Assembly: GCF_932276165.1 (NCBI RefSeq)
Contig: NC_063997.1
Span: 11,728,001-11,792,000, forward strand
DNA from: Plutella xylostella
Taxonomy: Eukaryota > Arthropoda > Insecta > Lepidoptera > Plutellidae
Direction: 5' to 3'
Length of the DNA: 64,000 nt
Position numbers and translations under genes: made by a program
Shown: piece by piece, positions 10,516 through 22,800 of the stretch
How the letters are laid out: every line of letters starts with the position of its first letter
How positions within the stretch are numbered: the stretch's first letter is position 1
Notes under the pieces: generated by a model
Told to the model about the DNA's origin: nothing
The model's database searches: none
The model's input: only the letters and a program-made list of their open reading frames with translations

Positions 10516-10644
10516 CTGAAGGGCCGGTCCGGGGCGCCGCCGGCGCGTCCGGGCGCGCGTCGCCGGAGACAGGCAGTGCACGAGGTGCTTCCGTGTTCAT
10601 TATTCAGGACTCGGGAGGCGCGCGTGAGTCAATACAACCGCCGC

Positions 10645-10688
10645 CCACACACACACGCACAGACACACACACACACACAGACAGACAG
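10645..10688. repeat. (AC)n microsatellite with AGAC variants
   Basis: Interrupted AC dinucleotide run ending in (AGAC)n. Confidence 0.9.
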
Positions 10689-12239
10689 CTGCACCTCGCT
10701 GCGAGTGCTGTTTGTAAGTGCTCGCGAAGTTGGTGTGATTTCAAAAGGTTCAATAGAATCTTGTTGTTTCGGTGCGCGGGAACCCAGCATAGTTCCGCTA
10801 TATCTTACCGATGCCAGTACATTTTTTGTTACAGAAATACAATAATTGTAAAATAATTATTAAATAATGAAATATAATATCAGCAGCTGAGGGCGGTAGC
10901 AGCTGAGTAAGAACTACGATAAATCTTTATTGTGAAATGTTTCGTTATAATTTATATGCATGATAGGTAAGTAATGTTAGTATTAGGATATTGCAGTATG
11001 GTTACTAACATACGATGGATGTAAATCTAATATAAAATGCAGAGCACCGCAGTGTGGCTCGAGCGGGGAACTACATGGAAGCTCTGCTCATTTCTTTGAA
11101 TGCACAGAGCCTGATTGTACAAAGTAAAGATGCTTTCCTAGTAGAAGTACAAGTACTAATTAGCGCAGCAGCTTCAATTAGTCTGCAAACGGACGGATAA
11201 ACTTGTTGAGTTTTTCTTAATGAGTTAGTGATTGCTGCGAGTTGTCCGGCCTCTCGGCACGCCATGTTGCAGCTCGCGCCTCCTGCAGGCTGGGGTACGG
11301 GGGCTCGCGGGGGCACGCGGGGGCACGGGGTCACGCGGGGCACGGGGGCACGAGGCGCACGCGCCTCCGACGGATATTAAATGCGGGGTTCCTCGCGGCA
11401 AGCTCCTCGATCTTCACACAGAACTCACACGAGCATGTGTTATACTAAATCACGAGACATGTTTGTGGCATTTGCAGCTTGTCTAATGAACGCGACTGAG
11501 AGTTGTCTCAATTGAGTAAGCGTGGCGGCGGCGGCGGCGGCGGAGCGGCAGCGGCGCGCGTCTTCCGCCTTCCCCTGCATGCATGGATTTCATCACAATA
11601 TACACGTATAAGTTTAGAGATAGCTTCCATTTCACGAGCTTTACACAGCCACATGTACCTTTGTAAACTCTCGTACCATTTTTCAGTTACTAAATATCCT
11701 ACACTGCGTTTGCTTGTTAGCTTCACTGCAAAAAGATTTATCACTAGTTATCGGGTCTGCCACAGATGTGATTAGCGAACTCGCCGTACGTCAAATAGTA
11801 GTCATTGCCTCCGTATATTATCACTAAAATAAATTCTAAAACAAGGAGTACAAAGCTGTGAGTTACGTCGAAGTGTTCACCGTACTTAGCGTTAGCAGTG
11901 CACTTGTTATCTCACTATATGTGATCACCAAACTGGAGAAAACTAAGAAACAATAAATTGATCAAAGTGCAGTTCTGTGAAGTGACGGTGAATCGCAAAA
12001 AACTACATTCGTAATATTCTCAACGTACCCTATCTTCACTTTTTAAACTGTCTCACCAACATATTGAATATTTCACAACTGTTGGCATCTGAGATTTAGC
12101 TGAGTTCGTCGAGCAGCCTATTACCCTGCCAGAGAGACTCGGGATCAAATCCACGACCACACATTATATTCTTTTTTTATTTTTATTTATTTTTGAACTG
12201 TCGCCAGTTGGATCGTAAGCCGTCGCTCCTACGTTAATA
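10689..12239. other. Non-coding stretch with GC-rich islands
   Basis: No supported host gene. It contains a GGGGCACGCG-type minisatellite (11292-11363), a (GGC)n run (about 11524-11542) and, after about 12060, sequence that may be the 5' UTR of the LINE whose ORF1 begins at 12240. The exact 5' edge of that LINE was not found. Confidence 0.5.
11292..11363. repeat. G-rich minisatellite
   Basis: Imperfect tandem copies of GGGGCACGCG, with runs of four or five G that could form G-quadruplexes. Confidence 0.7.
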
Positions 12240-13210
12240 ATGTCGATCGTGCGACGCACACCGCCTTCTACCCCGGTCGATGACGGACCGCATCGAGTTA
12301 ACTCGGAGCCAGATCTATATAACAAATCTACCGACCACATTAATGTATTGCCGCGGAAGAAGCGTATTCATGAAGATACTTCTCCGAATAAAGATTTTGA
12401 CACTTTTAGACGAGAACTAAGGGCAGATATGATGAGCATGTTACGTAACTGGCAAGACGACCAGAAAGAACTTTTAAACACCATGATGGTGAGTCAAAAC
12501 GCAATATTTCAAAAACTTGAGTCTGACGTCGCTGAGGTGAAAACCCAAAATAAAGAGATACATTCAACAAACCAAGAAATCGAAAAATCTATAAATTTTA
12601 TTAATAAAGAATTTGAAGACATGAAAAAAAAGTGGAAAACCTTGAAAAAGAGAGGTCTGAACTAAATCAGTACACAAAAAATCTTGAAACGAAACTGAAA
12701 GATCTACAGCTGAGCTCGCGAAACTCTAGCATTGAAGTGAGGAACATACCAATTAAAGATAAAGAAGCACACTCAGACCTCGTATCTGTTATCTCCAACA
12801 TTGGCCGTACCATTGGCTGTAACATTGATACTTCAGAAATAAGAGACATTCGCCGTCTGCCTGGTAAGCCCGGAACTACCAAGCCCATCGTGGCAGAATT
12901 TGTTCATTTACATACGAAGCAAAGCTTCATCGCAGCATCAAAAGGATTTAATAAAAAATTACCCGTGCCTGATAAATTGAATACCGAAACGATTGGGCTC
13001 CCAGGCAACCGTCAACCAGTATATGTGGCTGAATACCTATCTGCGAGCTCTAAGAGACTTCTGTATTTAGCACGGGAATTCGCCAAAGAAAACGATTATG
13101 CCTACTGCTGGTCTTCAAGCGGAAACATATTTTTACGCAAGAATAATGAAGGGAATCAAATTATAATACGCTCTGAAGGATGTCTGCGAGAACTCCGTAA
13201 TCAAAAATGA
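12240..13210 (+). pseudogene. LINE ORF1, frameshifted
   Basis: Two overlapping frames form one protein. The first (12240-12665) has a Ser/Thr/Pro-rich start and a coiled coil (RRELRADMMSMLRNWQDDQK and on). The second (12632-13210) continues the coiled coil and then the L1/CR1-type RNA-binding part (VRNIPI, IRDIRRLPGK, AEYLSASSKRLLYLAREFA). The break sits at an A8 run (12624-12631), where a one-base slip moves one frame into the other. ORF1 proteins bind element RNA in the RNP. No zinc finger is visible, unlike the ORF1 at 58749. Confidence 0.8.
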
Positions 13211-13523
13211 CTAAATTTCTTTATCCATTGTCAAACTTTTTCATGTATAGAATCTAATGTATTACATAATATAACTCTGCGCTGTAATGTATCTGTCTAC
13301 TCATCACTTTTATACACTTATACACCACTCATCCACACTTCAAACCACCAACAAAAACACAACAAATACAACACAAATATATGTACAACACAACCTACAC
13401 CCCAATCATCCAATAGAAACATAAAAATACATTTAAAAGAAACGTACCTAAACATTGATAACAATATAAATACTTTGGGCTATGGCACGCAGGTCTTGAT
13501 TTTTATTATAAAAATGATCGTAA

Positions 13524-16309
13524 TTGGCGCCTTATGAATACGCATGTAACCACCCGTTACCAATGGCTAATTTAATTAATCTTACACCTGAATTAGATAA
13601 CTTAAGTATATCTAGGGCTTTTGCGGTCAATAAAGATGAGTGCCATAAATTTTTAAATACCTCTACATGTAGTTCGCTTTCTATTATACATATGAATGTA
13701 AGAAGCATATCGAAAAATTTTGAACAATTTAGAATACTTTTATATTCTTTAAGAGTTTGTTTCGATGTAATTATATTAACTGAATGCTGGTTAACTAAGG
13801 CAGTGACACTACCGGTCATTGAAGGCTACAAGAGTTTCCTCACCACAAGAAACAGTAATCAAAATGCAGGTATTGTAATGTATATTAAAAATAATCTTAA
13901 AAACTATACTATTCACGAACCGCTTGTTGAAGAGTGCGACAGCTTGATATGTAAACTTGACTCTCATACTGCCATAGTGGCTGCATATAGATCTCCGTCG
14001 TATAGACATATTAACAAATTCTTAGATTGCTTAGACAGTATCCTACCTAATCTAGCCTCGTTTAAAAATCTAATCTTGATTGGACACATTAATCTGGATA
14101 TCAAGACAGGTTTTCAGGACCAGCGGTCAAACGACTATCTTAATCTGACTTCTTTTTATGGTCTCATGCCTGCACACCGTATCCCCACTAGAGATGAAAA
14201 CTGCCTGGATCATGTTCTACTTAAAACCTCTTATCCTGCCACTACACTTGTTCTCGAAGCAACTATAACAGATCATTCTCCCGTAATACTCAAATTAGAT
14301 CTACAGCATATTAAACGACACAAAAACAATTTCATAACGCGTACTAATAATTCTGCTATTGTAAATGACATAAACCAATTAGACTTCTCCACCTTACTCG
14401 TAGCGACCGATGTCAATCAGGTAACTGATACATTTATTAATATGTTAAAATCCATTATCTCGACACATACGATAACTGTTCAAATACCATGTCGGCAAAG
14501 AATTATAAAGCCGTGGATAACTATAGGTTTATTAAGATGTATTCAAAACCGTGATAATATGCATAAAAAAACTAAAAAACAGCCAGACAATGTAATACTT
14601 AAAATAACCTACAAACGATACCGCAACTTCTGCAATATTCTACTTCGGAAACTTAAATGCGATTATGAGAGAACAGAGTTTGTAAAGGCCCGTAACAATC
14701 CTAAAAAAACATGGGAAGTAATTAAAAAAGTTACAGATTCGACCGGATCAAAATCACCCCCTATAGAGCTACTAAATATCTGTCCCAGTGCTAGCCTGTC
14801 TGTCAACGCAGTCAATACGTATTTTGCAAATATAGGTAAAGATTTAGCAAACAAAATAATTACCAATACGAGTACAACTGTAGAACCAGCTCCCATGAGT
14901 TACTGCTCTGTCTTTCCTCCTAACTCCCTTAGCCTCCTTGAAGTAAGTGAAGAGGAAATACGAACTATAATACTCGACCTTAGAAGCGATGCTTGCGCTG
15001 GGTGGGACGGAATATCCCCTAAATTGTTTCAGTTATCCGTAAATACACTAACACCTATTATAACCCATATCTGCAATCTTGCAATAAGGACGGGTAAATT
15101 TCCCAAAGCACTTAAAAAAGCCATGGTACACCCCATTCACAAAGGTGGAGACAGAGACGTTGTTAATAATTACCGGCCAATTTCGATTCTGCCATCACTC
15201 TCAAAAATTCTGGAAAGAGTGATAAATAATTCCTTAGTTAGTTTTCTTGAAGCAAATAATATCTTATCCAAGAATCAGTATGGTTTCCGAAACGGTCTCT
15301 CTACCGAAGATGCTGTTATGTCGCTAACAGACTTTATAGTTAAGAAAGTAGATGACCGTTTTAAGTGCCTTGGCATATTTTTGGACCTGTCCAAAGCATT
15401 TGACACCGTCTCTGTCCCACTTCTAATCAAGAAGCTTGAAAAATCTGGAGTCCGAGGTATTGTGTTAGATCTCTTGGTCGACTATCTTTCTGACAGGACA
15501 CAATTTGTCAAAATTAACTCTCACAGTAGCGAGCTTCTCCAGTTGAACTATGGGGTACCACAGGGTAGCATTTTGGGACCAACCCTCATCCTCTTGTACG
15601 TAAATGAGATCTGCAATTTGCATATTTCATATGCGGATGACACGGCGATTATAGCCTATGTTCCATTGCGTTGAATAAATGTTCCTGCTTTGCTTTGAGT
15701 AGAGTAAGTTCAATAAAATATCTAGGAATCCTTTTAGATAATTGCCTTAATTGGTATAAACATCTTGATTATCTGACATCTAGAACCAGGAAGCTGATTT
15801 TTATTTTTTAAAAAATCCGAAACTCCGCAGACTATGAAACTTTAAGAATAGTCTACACAGCGCTCTGTGAATCTATTTTAACGTATTGTATCCCGGCCTG
15901 GGGAGGTTCATGTAAGACAACCTTTATTAATTTAGAACGATCACAGAGAGCAGTGCTTAAAGTAATGTTCCGAAAGCCTTACAGGTATCCCACAAAACTT
16001 TTATATAGTGAACTTTCTTTCCTAACCGTAAGAAAACTATATTTATTACGATCTACACTTCGCAGACATACTTCAATTCCTGCTCAAGTTGATACGATTT
16101 CCCGTAGAAGACCAAAACCTCTCTTTCCTGACATAGCTACGCGTACTAGATTTGCTGAAAGACAATTTTATTGCCAAAGTGCCAAGATCTATAATTTTAT
16201 AAACAATTCCCTAAACCTCATATCCTGTACTTTGCATGAATGTAAAAATAAAATTAAATCATGGCTCCTTCCTATGAACTATGATGAGATTGAATCCATA
16301 CTTTCTTAA
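13524..16309 (+). pseudogene. LINE ORF2: endonuclease-reverse transcriptase, decayed
   Basis: Open from ATG 13524 to TGA 15674. The endonuclease shows HMNVRSI, LTECWL, and DHVLL and TDHSPVIL near its end, but the GDxN catalytic motif reads GHIN (IGHINLDI), so Asp is replaced. RT motifs follow: HPIHKGGD, NYRPISILP, GIFLDLSKAFDTV, YGVPQGSILGP and SYADDTAII. The frame then stops, and roughly 90 residues of the thumb are missing before KYLGILLDN at about 15720. The C-terminal part continues in broken frames (SILTYCIPAWGG) to 16309. With a changed endonuclease residue and a deletion this copy is dead. Homologous parts of 15675-15952 lie in different frames from their neighbours. Confidence 0.85.
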
Positions 16310-16368
16310 AGTATAATTTCTTGTACATATATATTACAATTTCCCCAACCCGCAGACACATCCACATT

Positions 16369-16392
16369 CACATACACACACCCACACACACA

Positions 16393-16439
<47 letters not shown>
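16369..16439. repeat. (AC)n microsatellite in the LINE 3' region
   Basis: Nearly pure AC dinucleotides for about 70 bases. Confidence 0.95.
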
Positions 16440-16441
<2 letters not shown>

Positions 16442-16740
16442 AGTTATATATTACTTGTACCCTACAGCTATTGTTCCTACTCTTAATTATTTCTTAACCT
16501 TGTTTGTCATAACTTACTTGCATAACTTTTGATATACTTTTAGGTTGTATCTTTGTTAGCACGGTGAGTGACCGCTGATCCTCATCGTACAGGTTTTTAC
16601 CTAGTCTGGGAATCAGGGGACACGATTTAAGCATATTCTGTACAGCCTATACTTATTTTATGTGCCTTTGTAAGATTGTTCCTTTTCTTATGTTTTTGGC
16701 TTTGAAATAAATAAATTTATTTATTTATTTATTTATTTAA

Positions 16741-17465
16741 CTGCCCACGAGGGCTACTCTAGCGAACTAAAATAGCGAACGAGGGCTTTCATACAAACAT
16801 AATAATACATACAGTGAGCAGCTCTCGGAAACTTCGTTTTTCGTAAGGAAGAGTGAACCCGCATTGCCCACTTCACTTCTTACAAACGCAAGCCATGTCG
16901 CTTGCGTTAGTTCTCGTCTATCGGATGACTTCACCGAGGGGAGGGGGGGCTGCAGACTGCGGCCGCGGCCTTCTTTGTTACAACAACAAAATCATTCTAT
17001 GATTACTTTAATATGTCATGAAAAAATTAAGGCAGGCAATTTTGGACGAGAATAACCTTCCGGCATTCTCATAATGGGATGATTATCTGTGAGCAATGCC
17101 TGCTGTCCGACTTCAAACGATTTGTGAATCTCAGTCGATCCCATCTTCAGTCGAGGACAAAACAATGTTGCCTATTTTCTCACTATACAAGTATACATAC
17201 CTCTCTACTAATTAAATCTCATGGAAATGTATAATTGTATATAGGACAGAAGAAGTGTAAGACCCAGCATACTGTAAGTAGATATACATACAATAGCACC
17301 ATGATTTTCGGTAAATGGAATTCTTTAGAAATAGGTTATTTAGCTACATATTATACCTACCTATATTTAACGAAATAGAAGATTTTGTTAGTACTGAGTG
17401 TACGGGACTAATGGGATAAACAGATAGTTCGGAATGTTATAAATTAAATTAGACATTAAATCTGT
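16741..17465. other. Non-coding stretch
   Basis: No gene or clear repeat seen. A short GC-rich patch lies at 16935-16970. Confidence 0.4.
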
Positions 17466-17705
17466 ACTACCGCAGAATTGTAGGAAATTGGAAAGTTATT
17501 ACCATTGCAACGATAGCGGGCGGGCGCGGGGCGGGCGCGGGGTGGGCGGGGGGCGGGGGCGGCGGAAGGAAATGGAATTCTTTTGTGCAGAATTCGAAAT
17601 TGGTTGGTGCAGACCGCCGCGCCGCCGCGCGGTGCGGGATCGAAAGAAAACACCAGCTTATACCAGGTCGCGCGATTGGAAATAAGTATTTAATTGCAAT
17701 TATCT
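17466..17705 (+). repeat. Non-coding element, copy 1 of a second inverted pair (partner 31272-31475)
   Basis: Ordered matches to the minus strand of 31272-31475: AAAGTTATT, a G-rich middle, AATGGAATTC(T/C)TTTGTG, GAAATTGGTTGGT-like sequence and TATTTAATTGCAA. The core (17565-17612) aligns for about 45 bases with few changes. Neither copy has a convincing coding frame. Confidence 0.6.
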
Positions 17706-19269
17706 TCTCCTGCGCCCGCGACCAGGTACTTGCGCGATGCCAGCTAAGGATATAATGCTCGCTCGCCTGCCCTCGACAATTAAAGTCGTTAGCATAAATA
17801 AAGTCATAGATTGGCAAACAATATCTTTAAAAATATAATGGATGGATAGCGCATATTTAGCAAGTTTTAGAGACTTTGTATTCACGCACTAGCCACACCG
17901 CAGAGATGCGAGTAGGTACACTAATAAAGTAGCACTGTGTGAAGCATCAATAAGATTTCGGACCCATTAGCTAATTGTGTCTGATTACATGAATGGGGCG
18001 CCTGTACTCGGCTGGTTGGGACAACTTCCATTGAAACAGCGTGTAACTACAACTTAGTATGTATTGTATTCATTCATGTACAAACAGGGAATGAAGTAAA
18101 ATGGTAACATGTAGGCTCGTATTGAAATGTAGAGGTGCAGTTGAGATTTCATGATTTTAGTTAAGTACTTAATCTAAATATAGTTTGCCAGGTAGCTATT
18201 TATCAACATTAATATCATATAAACTGAATGATTGGGTAGAATCCTCGTATATTTATATCAGTAATGTGATCGAAATAACCACAACTACTATTTACAACGA
18301 TTGCATACAATTTACTGTAATTAAAATAAAACTTTTCACATTTTATGAATATATTTAGTATTGTTTAATGTTATTATGCCATCCACTATTATGTTTCATT
18401 ATTTGATTCGAGATTATAAAGCAAATAAAATTCGCGCTATGATTTTTTTATTACTTCTAAAACTTAAAGACAAAACACGAAATTTAAACTCAGTTGTCGG
18501 AACTATCAGCAACTCGTACAACTATGAACCACCGCCACTTGACGCCGACGATCGGGGATGTCCCGGCTTCCATTGTCTCTGCGTCGTTACTAAGAGCTCC
18601 AGATGCCAGAGATCCAGTTACTAACGCAAGTTTTGCTCAGGTACTAGCCAGATGATTATAATGTAAATTAACTTGAAACTATTTCTAAATGATACCTGAC
18701 ACAAACGTCTACAAACTTACAGAAAATAACGAAGTAGTTATCTCAGATTGCTGGTATTCATTTTCAAAACGAACATCCGTGCAGGTACAACAAGTGCAGG
18801 TTCACATGACACAGACACCAGCACACCCGGACACGCACGATGCATCACCGAGTCACCGACAGGCGTCACTCGTCAGTCGGCTCAGTAAACGTCGCTAATG
18901 GGTTTCCGATATTAATATAATTAGAGGTGGCGAGAACGATGACGTCACGCGTGATGGATCCCCGCGACACGACGTGTCCCCTGCCCTGCCACCCTCCCAA
19001 AAACAAGTCAACGTGATCAAAGTAAATAAAATTCATTTTATCACTTACCATACCACCATGAATATGTACATAATATACATATACTTCCTAACACGACATC
19101 ACTGTATACAATGAAAAAAGGTTTCATACAAATGAGCACGTACAATACAGAAGCCATGTCCCCTTGGAGAATACTATAAAATACAAACTCTCAACAAATT
19201 CTGTAACATTTCAATATGAATGAACTCACAAAAGTCGCTGCCACTAATGAGGGGAGCGACCCATCCGCT

Positions 19270-19334
19270 CACACACACACACACACACACGCGCATGAAG
19301 CGACACTATGTGTGTGTGTGTGTCTGTGTGTGTC
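19270..19334. repeat. Facing (AC)n and (TG)n runs
   Basis: An AC run (19270-19290) and a TG run (19309-19334) are reverse complements about 18 bases apart and could form a hairpin or Z-DNA. Confidence 0.85.
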
Positions 19335-19789
19335 ACTAATTAGCGCGAGTCGGTCGCTCTCAGCGGAGACATCTTCAAGACTTGTCTCATGTTGCGGTGA
19401 AACTGAGATGCGCGACACTCCGCGCAAACTTCAAACTTACTTCAACTTATTTACATTTGACCCTATTTGTTCTACTTTAAACATAATAATATATAAAGAA
19501 AAATATATAATTATATCCCTGGGTGCTACATGCGCCGCAAAGTTATGACGAGCAAAAGTTGGTATGGAGCCAAAGTTGAGCTGCGTTTATTTCAGTCATT
19601 TCAGGGTTGGTCCCGTAACGATAACGACCGTTCACCAGGAGAGCATGTGGTAAAAATTTCATCGATTGTCATAATCATCAAAATCACCCTGTATATTGTT
19701 AGTTTATGCAATATAAATAAAATAAGTAACTAGATATTATTATTAGAAGTAGCAGTGCACCGTTACACCATGGCACTCTCGTAGTTCCT

Positions 19790-19845
19790 GTGCTACGCCT
19801 TGGCTACGCCGCTACGCCGTAGCATACAAAATTGTGAGGCAGCTA
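19790..19845. repeat. CTACGCCGTAG palindromic motif cluster
   Basis: Several GCTACGCC(G)(TAGC) units. The same motif recurs at about 38543-38640, 41416-41478 and 57299-57345. Confidence 0.7.
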
Positions 19846-22800
19846 CGCAATAGATCGAAAATACTCGTAACATAGTTTTGTAGAGCTTTTGTGTTTATTA
19901 AGTATAACTAAAAATACTTTAAAATCTTGTATAAATCAAGGACTATTCCAATTGCACTATGTATTTGACAGCGGCCGCGTTCTAGCTATAATTTTGAACT
20001 TACAAAGGTTCGTAAATCCCATATTATTCATAATAAAACTAATGGTAAATCCATGGGTTGTATATTTTTAAGTTATTGACTTCCTCGTGGTTGTCTTAAC
20101 AAGCATAGGCTTGAAAATATCTTGAATGTGTACGCTTCTGGTCCTGTCACCAACTACACTCCTCTAAGAGTATGTAAAGAAAAATATGAAGTCTGGCGTA
20201 ACCATACAAGCGTAGCGTGTAAACGGTGGTACGAGGCAGGGAGTAAACAGTAAAATGTAGAATATCTTGCGAAACACTCCCAAACGCAAATTCAAAACTT
20301 TTTTTTCTCCTAATCTTACAATTTTATTTCTCTTTTGCAGTAAATGTGAGATATAAAAAGCTTATCAGAAGTTCAACCTCTCGGTGCCTCCGCGATCTAC
20401 AAAACATAATAATAATATGTTTATTGGAGGTAGTAAAGTGAAGTCACAAATGATATCAATGGAAGGCCATCGAGGCCCGGCGCTTCTCAGGAGCGGCCTA
20501 TGTCCAGATAGTTGACTACGGGCTGATGGCGATGATGAGATTGTTAATAGAATAAAAGATATTAAAGAAATAAATACTCTAGAGTCACAGCTCACACGGA
20601 ACAATCTTCTCAGGCGAGGAGAATTTCTCACAACTCTATTGGTGTATTTCGCATAAAATTTCAAAGAAGCATACGGGTGTAAGGTTTAATATAAAATGCC
20701 ATACATCACTAAATATGTAGTTACTCGGCCAGCACATAAAGTCACACTGCATAGTTTATGTCGACATAAATGTGAATAATCGGCCCTTCACGCGCCCGCT
20801 CGGAGACAGTTTAGGAAATTGAAACAGCGACGGAGTGTAATGTAGCGACTAGCGACTACAGCGCGCACTTCACCATTACACGGATATATGCTCGTCTCAG
20901 AGATGCGGCGCGGCGGCGGCGAGGCAGCACCCACTAGCGGCCTAGTCTATTCAATCCATGTACTTCACGCATAGTGAAAATACGCCAATCCATGAGTGTA
21001 CTATCGTGCATGTAGAATGTCGCTAACTATAGGTTGCTGTTGCCTCCGTCTAATGCACGCCATGATGTCTATACGAGTAGTCACACAAGCGTGCAGCGTG
21101 CAGCTGACAGCGGCCGCCGTGACGGCCGGTGGTGTCAAATCTTTGTCCTTGGTGTTACGACTAGACTCATACCTAAAATAAATAAATAACAGGAAAATAC
21201 ACAACTTATCATCAACATCTTTGTCCTCTATTCGGTAGCTTCCATTATCATTATATTTAGAGGTTCTCACTCTTATTCATATATTATATAATTTTCCTTG
21301 TCAGACTATGTAGCTATAGGTACATACATAATGTTATATAGTGTATCCGTATTATCTATTAGCACAATGTGTAACTATCTCCTTTAGAAAGCAACTATAC
21401 ATTTCCTTGACGTTTCTAGTTATTTCCAAACAAGATATCTCGAGACCGAAGCAGGAAATAAATCAAAGTGGTAGGCGGAGTCGGGGGCGAGCGGAGCGGG
21501 GGGGGGGCAACTTATCTGCTTTTAAAATCAATTTATTTCATTTGAGCGCCCCGAGCCCCCTCCCCGCTGGCACTACACTAACTAGTGTCCGTGTGCCGCC
21601 GCCGCCGCCGCCGCCGCGGCACACACTTATCTGCGATCAACTCATTTATTGTGCAGCAACAGCAACATCAACTGTTTAAGGTGAGGCCTCGCTTTAACGT
21701 TCATTGTTTACCATGTATCTTGTAAACACCGCGCCGCGCCACTCGCTCAAACTCAGATAATATCTGGTTTAAGTATGTTTCACGAATAAATTTATAGCAT
21801 TCCTGAAAATTTAGATAGGTACCTACTTAATTAAAATTCGATTAAAACAGTCCAATAAAAAAATAAGACGAAATTAGCTGCGTCTTCTGGAAAATATGTT
21901 TTAATGAAATTTTATCTACTTATCAAAATTTTCCAAAAGATATTTTACTGGATACGACTCATTATATGAGTTGATAGACAAAAATCTATAGAATTTCATT
22001 AGGTATGGGGTATGGGATATCTCTGAAACCGTAAAACTCAAAATGTGTCGATAACGTCATAAGAATCATCTTAGCTGATACGAGGTAAGTTCTGCTGCTG
22101 AAAACAAATTTTAATAAAATTATATTTTCCTTTTGAAACGGAAACGATGTATTTGTCGAGTTGCTAGTACAATATTTATTTAGAATTTGCACGAGCACAA
22201 AGCGGATGATGGCGCCTCGCTGCCTGTTCCGAGAGACTAATAGACAGATTTGTATTCTAGACTTTATTCGTCAGCTCAAACTGCAGCGCGAGCCGGATAA
22301 ATCATTGCTGTTGATGGAGCCGGGAGCGAGCGGGGGCGGCGGCGGGGCGGGGCGGGGGCGTCCACTCGGGGTAGCCGTGGCCGCTGCAGCCGCTACATGC
22401 AATAATAATAACTCACATTTGCATCTCCACTCCGCAGCGCTGCTCATATTCTAACATTTCGTAAAGAGGTTTTCTTATACTCCGCAGCATTAATGATGCT
22501 TTGTAAATAGTGGGTCCGAGGCTTGTTCAGAGCAGAGGTCGAGACAGTGGAGCAGAGAGAATGTGACGGGAGCCGAGCTGACGCGACCTTTGTCTCCGAG
22601 CCCTTTGTACCCCGGCGGCGGCGGCGGCGGCGGCCGCGGGGACAAAGAGACACTTGTACTGGAGCACCCGAACCCGACCCGCGCTGATACATGCCAAGTA
22701 TCAAATTTAATCTATTATGCTCAAAATAGGACACAAAACTACAGCGAGCGCAACGACGTGTATGTGCGTATGTAAATTTCAAATTGAACAGAAACTGCGG

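Larger units (their letters stand above)
12240..16740 (+). mobile_element. Degraded CR1/Jockey-type non-LTR retrotransposon
   Basis: Two ORFs in the usual order (nucleic-acid-binding ORF1, then endonuclease-RT ORF2), followed by a 3' region with an (AC)n run and an (ATTT)n tail (about 16704-16740). ORF1 has a frameshift. ORF2 has an altered endonuclease residue and has lost part of the RT thumb. The 5' edge is uncertain and may lie upstream of 12240. No target duplication was recognised. Confidence 0.85.

Noticed and set aside
10576..10856. Plus-strand ORFs over the AC microsatellite
   Set aside because: Coding only by virtue of the dinucleotide repeat; no family resemblance.
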